From Verrucomicrobia bacterium UBA3214 (GTDB lineage: Bacteria > Verrucomicrobiota > Kiritimatiellia > RFP12 > UBA1067), in contig DEWI01000014.1 in assembly GCA_002363575.1 (NCBI GenBank), positions 1 through 22,538 on the forward strand: a stretch of 22,538 bases of DNA. Direction: 5' to 3'. The translations under genes were made by a program, and so were the position numbers. Below are positions 7,285 through 14,904 of this stretch, piece after piece. The notes under the pieces were generated by a model. The model saw nothing but the letters and a program-made list of their open reading frames with translations, made no database searches and was not told the origin of the DNA. Positions within the stretch are counted from its first letter, which is position 1, and the number at the start of each line of letters is the position of its first letter.

Positions 7285-8553
7285 ATGAAAAAGGCTTTTC
7301 TACTCTTGGCGCTTTTTACGGCGGCTCTCGCAAACGCCGCACCGGTGACAGCGCGCGGCACCGGGCGCAACGCGGACTACCGCGCGGCGATCTACGACGC
7401 TCTCGCGCAGGCGATGAGCCAGGTCCAGGGGCTCAGCCTCCAGGAATCCAGAGAATCGCTTCTCGACGCGCTTGAACAATCAAAGCGCTCGACGGGGAAA
7501 GAGGACTTCACGCTCAGCGATGCGCGCGAAGCCTTGAAGCAATCCGTCAGCGCAAAGACCGAAGGGCGGATTCTCGGCTACGAGATACTGAAAGAGGAGT
7601 TCGACCAGCAGACGAAGACCTGGCGCGTCGAAGTCGAAGCGAAGATGCCCGGCCGCTACATCGTAGGGCGAGATCCCGACAATCTGCGGCGCATGGTCGT
7701 AATGCCCTTCCACTCCTTGACGCCGGAGTTCTCCCTCGACGGCGCAAAAATCGAATGCGCGAAAGGCTGCGAAGAAATCGCAGCCGCCCTCGACACCTGC
7801 CTGACGCATACGCGCAAATTCACGATGCTCGACAGGCGCTTCAACACCGAGACGCTCGCGGAGCTTTCGCGCCTCGACATGGCCAACTCCTCCCCCGCAG
7901 ATCTCGGACGCTTCGGCCAGCTCCTCGTAACCGATTACATGGTGATCGGCACGGTGAAATATCTGCCGCGCGCCGCGGCCGTCTCCAACTCCTACACCGG
8001 CATGACGGCCGCGCAGGATTCCACCTTCCTCGAAATCTCGTACCGCGTGCTGCTGGTCCCGACTTCACAGCTCAAGTGGGCGGGCGTCGTGAAAATCCCA
8101 TACTCCGCATGCGGCGGCGCGACGGGCGAAGAGACGCTCTCCAACGCCATCGAATACGCCGCGGAGACGATATGCGAAGAGATAATATCCAACATCTATC
8201 CTATTCGCGTCGCCGCGCACGCCGCATTCGAACTCGTCCTGAACCAGGGCGGACGCAATGTCAGGATCGGCGATGAATTCGAAGTCTTCAAGCGCGGCGC
8301 GCCCATCGTCGATCCTACGAACGGCGAATCGCTCGGCTTCACGGAAGACATGATCGCGCGCATTCGCGTCACTCGCGTGACGCCGAAGGCAAGCTACGCC
8401 ATCGTGACCGAAGGGACGCCGTGCGGCGATATCGAAATCGGCGCGATCGTCCGGCGTCCCGCCTGGGGAGGCGCGGGCGCGTACGCCCCGCAAGGCGCTG
8501 CGACGCCTGTGCAGGTCGCTCCGGACGGCGGAGTGAAAGTGCCGTGGATGTAA
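7285..8553 (+). CDS. FlgT/CsgG-like periplasmic protein
   Basis: The 422-residue product has a signal peptide (MKKAFLLLALFTAALANA, cleavage near 18) and no lipobox. I see three parts. About 20-130 begins VTARGTGRNADYRAAIYDALAQA, like the FlgT N-terminal domain, in which a strand is followed by a helix rich in A-x3-A. About 140-320 contains RRMVVMPFHSL and a FTMLDRR segment, like the CsgG/TolB-type domain also found in LpoB. About 335-400 (LVLNQGGRNVRIGDEFEVFKRG) is a small beta barrel like the FlgT C-terminal domain. FlgT forms the flagellar H-ring in Vibrio and CsgG secretes curli; no flagellar or curli genes are visible here, so the name describes architecture only. It directly follows the LpoB-like gene (46-base gap). 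Confidence 0.7.
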   Translation: MKKAFLLLALFTAALANAAPVTARGTGRNADYRAAIYDALAQAMSQVQGLSLQESRESLLDALEQSKRSTGKEDFTLSDAREALKQSVSAKTEGRILGYEILKEEFDQQTKTWRVEVEAKMPGRYIVGRDPDNLRRMVVMPFHSLTPEFSLDGAKIECAKGCEEIAAALDTCLTHTRKFTMLDRRFNTETLAELSRLDMANSSPADLGRFGQLLVTDYMVIGTVKYLPRAAAVSNSYTGMTAAQDSTFLEISYRVLLVPTSQLKWAGVVKIPYSACGGATGEETLSNAIEYAAETICEEIISNIYPIRVAAHAAFELVLNQGGRNVRIGDEFEVFKRGAPIVDPTNGESLGFTEDMIARIRVTRVTPKASYAIVTEGTPCGDIEIGAIVRRPAWGGAGAYAPQGAATPVQVAPDGGVKVPWM

Positions 8554-8609
8554 ACATCCCGCAAACCGCAGAAACAGCTTCGACAAAGAAAAGGAAAGGA
8601 AGACAACAT

Positions 8610-10301
8610 ATGAAGCTAGCAGCAATGCCTGTATGCGCATTGGCGGCGGGCGCCGCCTTCTGCGCGTTCGCCCAGGAAATGGGGGAAATCGTCGAGCAGC
8701 CCGCGGAGACGCCGGCGCAGCTCGCGCAAGATGCCGTCCAGACCGTGCAAGAGAGCGCGCGGGCCGATCAGGGCGTGCAAGTCGTGGAAGAGGCGCAGAA
8801 AACGCCGCCCGCGGAATACACCGGCGCGAAGAACGCCAACGACGCGATGGTAGAATGGATCGGCGCGCGGGGCTACATCGAAGGCTATTCCACGGAGCGC
8901 GGATACTTCCTGCAAATCGGCGTGGCGCGCGACAACTCCATGAATCCCGTCGAAGAGGACTTCATGACCAAGCGCGAACTGCTGTACCGCGAGGCGCAGC
9001 TGCGCGCGAAAATCGAAATCAGCGCCCTCGTGGAGCGCGAAGCCAGCGGCGCCAACTGGAAACAGGGGCTTGACGAAAAGCAGGTCAAGGAGTTCGAGGC
9101 GCGCTTCGCAAACGAAATCAACGCCATGAACGAGATGAAGCGCAAAGTCGCCAAGCTCATGGTCGCCCTCGATACCGCGGAGACGGAAGCGCTCAAGGGC
9201 GTCACGACGACCGACCGCCTCAACAGACTCGTCGATGCAGCGATAAAGAAACTCGACAGCTCCTACGCCGCCGGAGAAATCGCCGCCGAAAAGCAGGCGC
9301 GCTACGAAGAAATCCGCAGAGCCTACGAAAGCGCCAAAGCCGCCGCGGACGAGCTGGAGCTGAAGAAGAGCGACCTCTTCCCGGATCAGACTGTCGGCGC
9401 GAAGATCGACACCGCCGCGACGCTCCGCCTGCACGGCGTCGTTCCCCTGCATACCATCGAGTCCTACGACGGCAAGGAATACCAGATCGCCGTGGCGGCG
9501 ATCTGGAGCCCGAAGCTCGAAGAGCGCGCGATGAAGATCCTCGCGCGCAAAGAAGTCGCGGCCGGCAAACCGACGGAAGACCGCACTCTCCAAGAGTATC
9601 TGCGCGCGAACAGAGAGGCGCTGGCCGCGATGGTCGGCTCTCGGCAGTTCTTCGACAAGAACGGGAGGCTGTACTTCTACGGAATAAGTGCGCAGGATCT
9701 GCCTGAAGACGCGATCGAGAAAGACGAGGCGATGACCTTCGCGAACGCGATGGCCATACAGTCCGTGCTCATGTCGCTCTACACCGAAGGGACCGGCGTG
9801 ACCAAGGCGTCCGCCGCGCTCGCCAAGCGCAAGAAACGCGCCGGCGAAGTCGTGAAGACGCTGTCGGAGAACATGTACGAATCCACTCCGCAGAATATGA
9901 TCGTCAGCGGGCTTGGCAAGGTTTACAGCTTCGAGACCGAAAGCCCCGTCACGCACAAGCCCATCTACATCTCCGTAGCGGCGGTGGATGCCGCGCTCGC
10001 CGCGAAAGCGCCGGCGATCAAGCGCGCCTGGGATGTCAATGCGTCGAACACCGTGCGCACGCTCAACGCGATCGCCGGCGAGCGCCAGGGCGCCGAAGAC
10101 GCCTACCAGGACGCGAAGAACTCGAAGGCCGAATTCGAGAACGCGCGCAGGAACGCGCGCGATGCAATCAACGCTGAAGTCAAGCGCGCGCGCGGCGGCG
10201 CCGTCCAGACCGCGCCCGTCGCGCCGCGCGCCCCGCAGAAGCCCGGCAAAGCCTCGCAGGGAATCTTCGGCGCGGACGCCGCGGTCAGCGACGACTTCTA
10301 A
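8610..10301 (+). CDS. Large secreted coiled-coil protein (DUF6844-like)
   Basis: The 563-residue product has a signal peptide with likely cleavage at AFA-QE (about residue 21). A 45-residue Gln/Glu/Ala-rich stretch follows, then a domain starting NANDAMVEWIGARG, a helical, probably coiled-coil region (about 130-285, rich in Lys/Glu/Ala), a mixed domain with VAAIWSPKLEERAMKIL and RLYFYGISAQDLPED, and a basic, Pro-rich C-terminal tail. The start at 8610 has AGGAAG about 7 bases upstream. I associate it tentatively with a family that accompanies LpoB/YcfL/COG3014 genes in proteobacteria (DUF6844), from memory. It is followed by a strong terminator hairpin, so it probably ends the first transcript of the cluster. 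A shorter, diverged relative is encoded at 11800-12801. Its role is unknown; periplasmic or surface location is expected. Confidence 0.7.
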   Translation: MKLAAMPVCALAAGAAFCAFAQEMGEIVEQPAETPAQLAQDAVQTVQESARADQGVQVVEEAQKTPPAEYTGAKNANDAMVEWIGARGYIEGYSTERGYFLQIGVARDNSMNPVEEDFMTKRELLYREAQLRAKIEISALVEREASGANWKQGLDEKQVKEFEARFANEINAMNEMKRKVAKLMVALDTAETEALKGVTTTDRLNRLVDAAIKKLDSSYAAGEIAAEKQARYEEIRRAYESAKAAADELELKKSDLFPDQTVGAKIDTAATLRLHGVVPLHTIESYDGKEYQIAVAAIWSPKLEERAMKILARKEVAAGKPTEDRTLQEYLRANREALAAMVGSRQFFDKNGRLYFYGISAQDLPEDAIEKDEAMTFANAMAIQSVLMSLYTEGTGVTKASAALAKRKKRAGEVVKTLSENMYESTPQNMIVSGLGKVYSFETESPVTHKPIYISVAAVDAALAAKAPAIKRAWDVNASNTVRTLNAIAGERQGAEDAYQDAKNSKAEFENARRNARDAINAEVKRARGGAVQTAPVAPRAPQKPGKASQGIFGADAAVSDDF

Positions 10302-10322
10302 GCACGCGGCGGCAAGGCGGAA

Positions 10323-10364
10323 GCGGACGCGCCGGGCGGCGCCCGGACGCGTCCGCGCTTCTTT
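10323..10364 (+). terminator. Strong intrinsic terminator after the 8610-10301 gene
   Basis: GCGGACGCG (10323-10331) pairs with CGCGTCCGC (10348-10356), and inside it CCGGGC (10332-10337) pairs with GCCCGG (10341-10346) around a GGC loop, with A10347 bulged: a 15-bp, almost all G+C stem. It is followed by GCTTCTTT, a modest U-tract. It begins 22 bases after the stop codon. Confidence 0.7.
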
Positions 10365-10392
10365 CGACCCACGAAACATTCTTGCGGCGAAC

Positions 10393-11769
10393 ATGTCGGC
10401 TTTCACAATGCGAAAACTCCTGCATGGCGGCGCCTGCGCGGCGGCGCTGGGCGCGTTTCTCGCGGCGAACGCCGCGCGCGGCGCTTCGCTGGCGACGCTG
10501 ACGAACCGCTACAATCTGAACATAAAAGACGAAGCATCGGGAGTGTACGAGTGGGCGGAGGAGGGGCTGCTCTTCGTGCAAGTCAGGCTCGCGGAAGCGA
10601 GCGGAGACGCCGCAGAGGAAATGGATGCGCAAATCCTCGCCGAAGAGCATCGCCTGCTTTTCGAGTGGCTGGCCGCGCAGGCGACGGCGGAGCGCAAGGA
10701 TCCTCCGCTCCCGCAGGGCATGGAGCGCCTTCGCGCGCTCGTTCGCGCGCACATGCCGACGTGGGAGTACGATGCCGATTGGAACTACAACCTCAAAGGC
10801 CCGCATTTTTCGCGGCATGAAATCGGCGAGCGCGTCTGCTGCGCCGTGTATGAAAAGGACAAAGTCCTCGCGACGATGCCGCCGTCCTTCAAAAAAAGCG
10901 CGCCTCCGGAAATATGGCTGCGCGGCGCGAAGGAGCTTTTCTCCTCCAGGGCGCAAACGCTCGCGTCGCGTCCTTTCCTCTGGGAAGCGGGACTCGTGGA
11001 TCTGCTTGCGCTTTCTCTCGACGACGGCGCTTCGCCCGCCGGCTGGGTGCGGGAATTCGGCGACGCCGCTGCCGCGCACTGGAAGGAATACACGGCCGTC
11101 GAAAGCGAACTCGCCGCGTACATGGAGAACTCCGCCACGGCGAAGGCGATGGCCGCGGAGAAGCTCCGCCTCGAAACCCTGCCGGACGAAATCACCTACG
11201 AATGGGGAGCCGTAAAGCCGAAAATCGAAAAGACGCAGACGACGGAAACGACGACGAACGCGATCGACGGCGCGCTCTTCGAAGTCGTCTCCACCACGAA
11301 GACCACGGAGCGCGTCACGCGACTCTTGCGAAAAGTCGTGACGCCGCGCGCGGTCGATCCACGCTTCGAGAAACTCTTTCTCTCCGCAGGCGCGATGGCG
11401 AATGCGGCAGCTCCGCGCACGGCGAAAGGCCGCGAAGCCGAAGCCGCGTTCCTCGCGAAAAGCGCGCTCCTGCCGGCGCAGCGCGAACGCGCGCTTGTCG
11501 AAGCGCTGCGCGAGAATCCCGGCGACAAGGCGCTGTGGAATCTGCTTGGCCGTGCAATGTCCGCGCGCGGCGACACGCTTGGCGCGCTCGCGTGCCTGCG
11601 CAACGCGCTGCGTCTCGACGCCGCCTACGACTACGCCCTCGCGAATCTCGCCGGAATATACGACCGCCTCGGCAGGCACGCGCTCGCGCAAAGCGCGGCG
11701 ATCGCCGCCTACGCCTTGGCAGACAACGATTGGTGCAGGAAAGAAGCCCTGCGCATCCTGGAAAAATAG
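10393..11769 (+). CDS. Secreted protein with C-terminal TPR repeats
   Basis: The 458-residue product is unrecognised apart from its C terminus. MRKLLHGGACAAALGAFLAANAARGA is a signal peptide; translation may begin at the ATG at 10393 or at 10408, and neither has a clear ribosome-binding site. The middle is Trp- and Glu-rich (for example EYDADWNYNLKGP) with a Thr-rich segment TQTTETTTNA near 277-286. The end (about 375-458) reads as two tetratricopeptide repeats: NPGDKALWNLLGRAMSARGD-type followed by AYDYALANLAGIYDRLGRHA-type. Such TPRs bind other proteins. It follows the terminator at 10323, so it either has its own promoter, which I cannot see, or depends on read-through. It is probably periplasmic and part of the same envelope assembly. 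Confidence 0.65.
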   Translation: MSAFTMRKLLHGGACAAALGAFLAANAARGASLATLTNRYNLNIKDEASGVYEWAEEGLLFVQVRLAEASGDAAEEMDAQILAEEHRLLFEWLAAQATAERKDPPLPQGMERLRALVRAHMPTWEYDADWNYNLKGPHFSRHEIGERVCCAVYEKDKVLATMPPSFKKSAPPEIWLRGAKELFSSRAQTLASRPFLWEAGLVDLLALSLDDGASPAGWVREFGDAAAAHWKEYTAVESELAAYMENSATAKAMAAEKLRLETLPDEITYEWGAVKPKIEKTQTTETTTNAIDGALFEVVSTTKTTERVTRLLRKVVTPRAVDPRFEKLFLSAGAMANAAAPRTAKGREAEAAFLAKSALLPAQRERALVEALRENPGDKALWNLLGRAMSARGDTLGALACLRNALRLDAAYDYALANLAGIYDRLGRHALAQSAAIAAYALADNDWCRKEALRILEK

Positions 11770-11799
11770 AACCCGCTAGCGCCGCGCCGCATCCCGCAA

Positions 11800-12801
11800 A
11801 TGAATTCCATCGCCGCCATAGCGCTCGCGTTCGCAGCTTCGCTCGCCTTCGAACAGGAAACGGCGATCGACGACGCGCTCGCCGCGAAAAACATCTGCCG
11901 CGGCTACGACGCCGCCAGGCAGGCGTTCACGGCGTACGGCACGGCGTCGGCGCGCCGCCCGGAAGATATGCCGGCTTCCGAGGAATGGGAACTGCGCAGG
12001 CGACTCTTCTTCGCCGCGCATGCGAAAGCGCGCAAGGAAATCGCCTTCGCCATGGCTGCGCAGATGCAGGCGTTCGACGCGACCGCGCGTTCCTCCGGAG
12101 AAGGCAGGCGGACGAAAAGCGCGCTCGCCGGAGTTTCCGCGTCGTCCAGAGACGACGCGATAGGCTTCGCGCCGCTGGCGGTGCGCTGCGGCGTCCGCGA
12201 CGGCGCATGCACGCTGACGCTGGCTCTCGAGTGGAGCGAAGAGCGCGAACGCCGCGCGCGCGCTTCGCTCGCCGGCGCTCTCGCCCCCTCCCCGGATTGG
12301 GAGCGCGAGATGAAAGAATATTTCGCGCGGCTCGGCGAAGATTCTCTCGCGCCCTTCGGGCTGTTCGAAGATTCTCGCGGCTTCGTGCATTTCTTCGGCG
12401 CGGATATTGCCGAACACGCCGCAGAGGAATCGCGCACGCGCGCGAATATCGCGGAAAAGCGCGCGCAGACGCGCGCGCTCGCCGCCTTGCAGGCCGCATG
12501 CGACGGCACAGCCGCGTTTTCCGCGCACGCGCTCGCCGGCGCGGCGCTCGCGGATGGCGCGGAAGACGACGCCAAAGCCATCGCCGGCGCGGCGAAGCGC
12601 GCCGCGCGCGGCGCCATGCGCCCTTTCGCGCCAGTGGCCGAAAAGCCGCTCGCGGCGCATGCGGGATGCGCGTCGCGCAGATACATCGTCTATGCCGCAG
12701 TTCCGGAAGCGACGCCGCAAGAAGCCGGCGAGGCCGCGCCGCAAACGCCCGCGCGCGTACAAATCTGGAATCCCGCGACGCAACGCTTCGAACAACGCTG
12801 A
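11800..12801 (+). CDS. Secreted Ala/Arg-rich protein, diverged paralogue of the 8610-10301 product
   Basis: The 333-residue product has a short hydrophobic N terminus (MNSIAAIALAFAASLAFEQE) that may be a signal peptide and is very rich in Ala, Arg and Glu. It has no close family I recognise, but it lines up in order with the coiled-coil protein at 8610-10301. RRRLFFAAHAKARKEIAFA resembles KRELLYREAQLRAKIEISA, LALEWSEERERRARASLA resembles VAAIWSPKLEERAMKILA, EYF...FEDSRGFVHFFGADIAE resembles EYL...FDKNGRLYFYGISAQD, and both end with a short strand after a proline-containing segment. The spacer coiled coil of the longer protein is missing. This suggests an old duplication within the cluster. 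The gap to the preceding gene is 30 bases, so they are likely cotranscribed. Confidence 0.55.
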   Translation: MNSIAAIALAFAASLAFEQETAIDDALAAKNICRGYDAARQAFTAYGTASARRPEDMPASEEWELRRRLFFAAHAKARKEIAFAMAAQMQAFDATARSSGEGRRTKSALAGVSASSRDDAIGFAPLAVRCGVRDGACTLTLALEWSEERERRARASLAGALAPSPDWEREMKEYFARLGEDSLAPFGLFEDSRGFVHFFGADIAEHAAEESRTRANIAEKRAQTRALAALQAACDGTAAFSAHALAGAALADGAEDDAKAIAGAAKRAARGAMRPFAPVAEKPLAAHAGCASRRYIVYAAVPEATPQEAGEAAPQTPARVQIWNPATQRFEQR

Positions 12802-12847
12802 AATCTCCGCCCCCCCCGTCCACGACAGGAAAGGATCAATAACAACT

Positions 12848-13381
12848 ATGAAGAGAATAGTCTGCACAGCATTCGCGGCGCTCGCCGCAGCGGCGGCATC
12901 CGCGCAAGTCCTGACGCCGCAGACAGGCGTCGCCAACGACCACGGCAACCAGCCGGAACTCGCGCAGCATCACGTCGTCTTCCAGCCGCGCACGGCGGAA
13001 ACGGGCTACGGCTACGACGACGGCATGACCGTCGCGGGCTTCACGTTCCTCGCGTGGGCGGCGCCGAATTCCTCCTGGGACGTGCACGGCGTGCGCTTCA
13101 ATTTCGGCTGGGGGGCGCATCGCGAAATGATCGGCCTGGATACGGGCTTCTTCGGCTCGTGCGCGTATCTCGGCGGCGTCGCCGCCACGATCGCGGGCAA
13201 CTACTCCAGCGGCAACACCGACGGCGTCGCCCTCGGATGCGTCAATGTCGCCGACGCGCGCATGCGCGGCTTGCAGCTCGGCATCGTCAACTACGCCGGC
13301 GAGCTGCAAGGCGTGCAACTCGGCCTGCTCAACTTCAACACGGCGGGAATAACGCTGCCGGTGCTTAATATCGGCTTCTGA
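12848..13381 (+). CDS. Secreted surface-repeat protein (LA_2272-like)
   Basis: The 177-residue product has a signal peptide (cleavage near ASA-Q, residue 19). The mature protein is rich in Gly, Asn and aromatic residues. From about residue 117 it carries repeats of the form G-x-x-L/A-G-x-x-N: GVALGCVNVA, GLQLGIVNYA, GVQLGLLNFN, and it ends VLNIGF. This pattern and the terminal NIGF occur in surface-repeat proteins such as the Leptospira LA_2272 family and in many PVC-group proteins; the relation is from memory. The repeats would form stacked beta strands, possibly an outer-membrane or surface beta structure. AAGGA lies about 15 bases before the ATG, which is far. It sits 46 bases after the previous gene, inside the envelope cluster. 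Confidence 0.65.
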   Translation: MKRIVCTAFAALAAAAASAQVLTPQTGVANDHGNQPELAQHHVVFQPRTAETGYGYDDGMTVAGFTFLAWAAPNSSWDVHGVRFNFGWGAHREMIGLDTGFFGSCAYLGGVAATIAGNYSSGNTDGVALGCVNVADARMRGLQLGIVNYAGELQGVQLGLLNFNTAGITLPVLNIGF

Positions 13382-13409
13382 CGCCGCGAATCCCCTTCCG
13401 CGCCTGCGC

Positions 13410-14879
13410 ATGGCATGCGTCAAGAGAGTCTTCGCGGCGCTCGCAGCCGCCGCGGCGTTCGCAGGCTGCCGCACGGCCGACGACGTGATGCGCGACTACG
13501 ACGCCGGCTTCGCCGCCGGCGCGTATTCCGCAGGCGCGGCGGAGACGGATTCGCTCGCGGCGAAAGGCGGCGACGACGCGCTCCTCTGGCACCAGCTCGC
13601 CGGCGCGGCCATGCGCCTGGACGGCGACGACGACGGCGCGCGGCGCAATCTCGACGCCGCCGAGCATTGCTACGCGGCCAACGATACGCGCGGGATATTC
13701 TCGCGCGCGGCATCCGCATCGTTCGCGATGATGACGAACGACGCGATGTTCCCGTACGACGGCGACGGCGTGGATCGCGTCTTCACCTGCCTATACAAGG
13801 CGATCGACTTCCTCGCCGCCGGCGCAGAAGACAAGGCGCGCGTCGAACTGAACCGCGCCATGCAGTACCAGAAGAACTGGCTCTACGACCGCCGCAAGGA
13901 TATCGAAGCGGCGCGCAAGCGCTTCACCGCCGACTCCGAGCGCTACATACGCTCGCAGAAGGCGAGCATCGCAGGAGCGCGCGAACGCGCGCGCCTCGCC
14001 GCCGCGCCGCTGGCCGACGCGCAATTCTGCCGGTACGTCGCGGCGAACTGCGCATTCGATCCATCGCGCGACGGGGATCTCGAGAAGCTGGCGGGCGCGA
14101 AGGCCTACCTCAACCCATACGCATTGCACCTGACGGGGCTGTTCCGGTGGCTCGCGGGAGATTCCGACCGCAACGAACTGCGCGACGCCGCGGCGCTGGC
14201 GCGGCGTTCGCGCACCGCGCAGCGCGACGCGGCCGGGCGCAAGGCGCGCGAGACGCCGCGCGACCAAGTCTGGGTGTATATCGAAGACGGGCTTTGCCCG
14301 CGCAGGCGCGAATGGCGTTTCAGCCTGCCGCTCTGCTACATACCCGGAGCGGGGCGCTATCTGCCGTACGTCGGGATGGCGCTGCCCACGCTGGAATACC
14401 GCGCAGCGGGCGCGGCGGACTGGCGCGTCGCCGGCGCGCCGCCCGAACTTCTCGCGGACATCGACGCGATGGTCAAGGCGGAGTACGACATATACATGAA
14501 GGAGGCGCTGGCGCGCGAAATCTCGCGCACGGTTATTCGCGCGTGCATGGAAATCGCTCTCGGCATCCTCGCCGAACGCCACAAAAACCAGGACGACTTC
14601 TGGGCGTACAAAGCCGCGCAGATCGGCGTCGCGATATGGGCGGCGGCGTGCACGAAAGCCGATTTGCGCTCGTGGACGGCGCTGCCGAAGAGAGTGCTCG
14701 TCGCGCGCGTCGCGAGGCCGCCGAACGGCCGGATCGATATTTCCTGCGGGAGGCACGCGCTGACGGTAGCGCTCCCGCCCGGCAACTCGATCGTATTCAT
14801 CCGCAAGAGCGGGCCGGACGCCGCGCCTGTGGCAAAGACCGCCGTCTTCAATTCCGCGGGGCGGCTCCTGCGCCGCTGA
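13410..14879 (+). CDS. COG3014-type lipoprotein
   Basis: The 489-residue lipoprotein has the signal peptide MACVKRVFAALAAAAAFAGC, with Cys20 as the lipidation site. The first half is TPR-like: YDAGFAAGAYSAGAAETD, a helix pair with ALLWHQLAGAAMRLDGDDDGARRNLDAAE, then SFAMMTNDAMFPYDGDGVDRV and ARVELNRAMQYQ (about 137-150). The second half has VWVYIEDGLCPRRREWRFSLPL, ALPTLEYR, and near the end KADLRSWTALPKRVLVARVA. These segments match my memory of COG3014 lipoproteins, which in proteobacteria are encoded beside LpoB, YcfL and DUF6844 genes, so both content and neighbourhood agree. The function is unknown. It is the last envelope-cluster gene; the aroK-aroA fusion starts 25 bases later and may be on the same transcript. 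Confidence 0.8.
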   Translation: MACVKRVFAALAAAAAFAGCRTADDVMRDYDAGFAAGAYSAGAAETDSLAAKGGDDALLWHQLAGAAMRLDGDDDGARRNLDAAEHCYAANDTRGIFSRAASASFAMMTNDAMFPYDGDGVDRVFTCLYKAIDFLAAGAEDKARVELNRAMQYQKNWLYDRRKDIEAARKRFTADSERYIRSQKASIAGARERARLAAAPLADAQFCRYVAANCAFDPSRDGDLEKLAGAKAYLNPYALHLTGLFRWLAGDSDRNELRDAAALARRSRTAQRDAAGRKARETPRDQVWVYIEDGLCPRRREWRFSLPLCYIPGAGRYLPYVGMALPTLEYRAAGAADWRVAGAPPELLADIDAMVKAEYDIYMKEALAREISRTVIRACMEIALGILAERHKNQDDFWAYKAAQIGVAIWAAACTKADLRSWTALPKRVLVARVARPPNGRIDISCGRHALTVALPPGNSIVFIRKSGPDAAPVAKTAVFNSAGRLLRR

Positions 14880-14904
14880 CTCCGCAGACTATCCGACACA
14901 ACCC

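Noticed and set aside
8616..10406. A 596-codon open frame on the minus strand opposite the coiled-coil protein
   Set aside because: A by-product of high G+C at third positions; composition is Arg/Gly/Val-rich, with no signal peptide or motif, while the plus-strand gene has a signal peptide and ribosome-binding site.
10285..11691. A 468-codon open frame on the minus strand opposite the TPR protein
   Set aside because: Same reason; it also spans the terminator hairpin and has no start signals.
10914..12842. A 642-codon Arg-rich open frame on the plus strand overlapping the TPR and paralogue genes
   Set aside because: A frame-shifted shadow of two real genes with extreme Arg content and no domain pattern.
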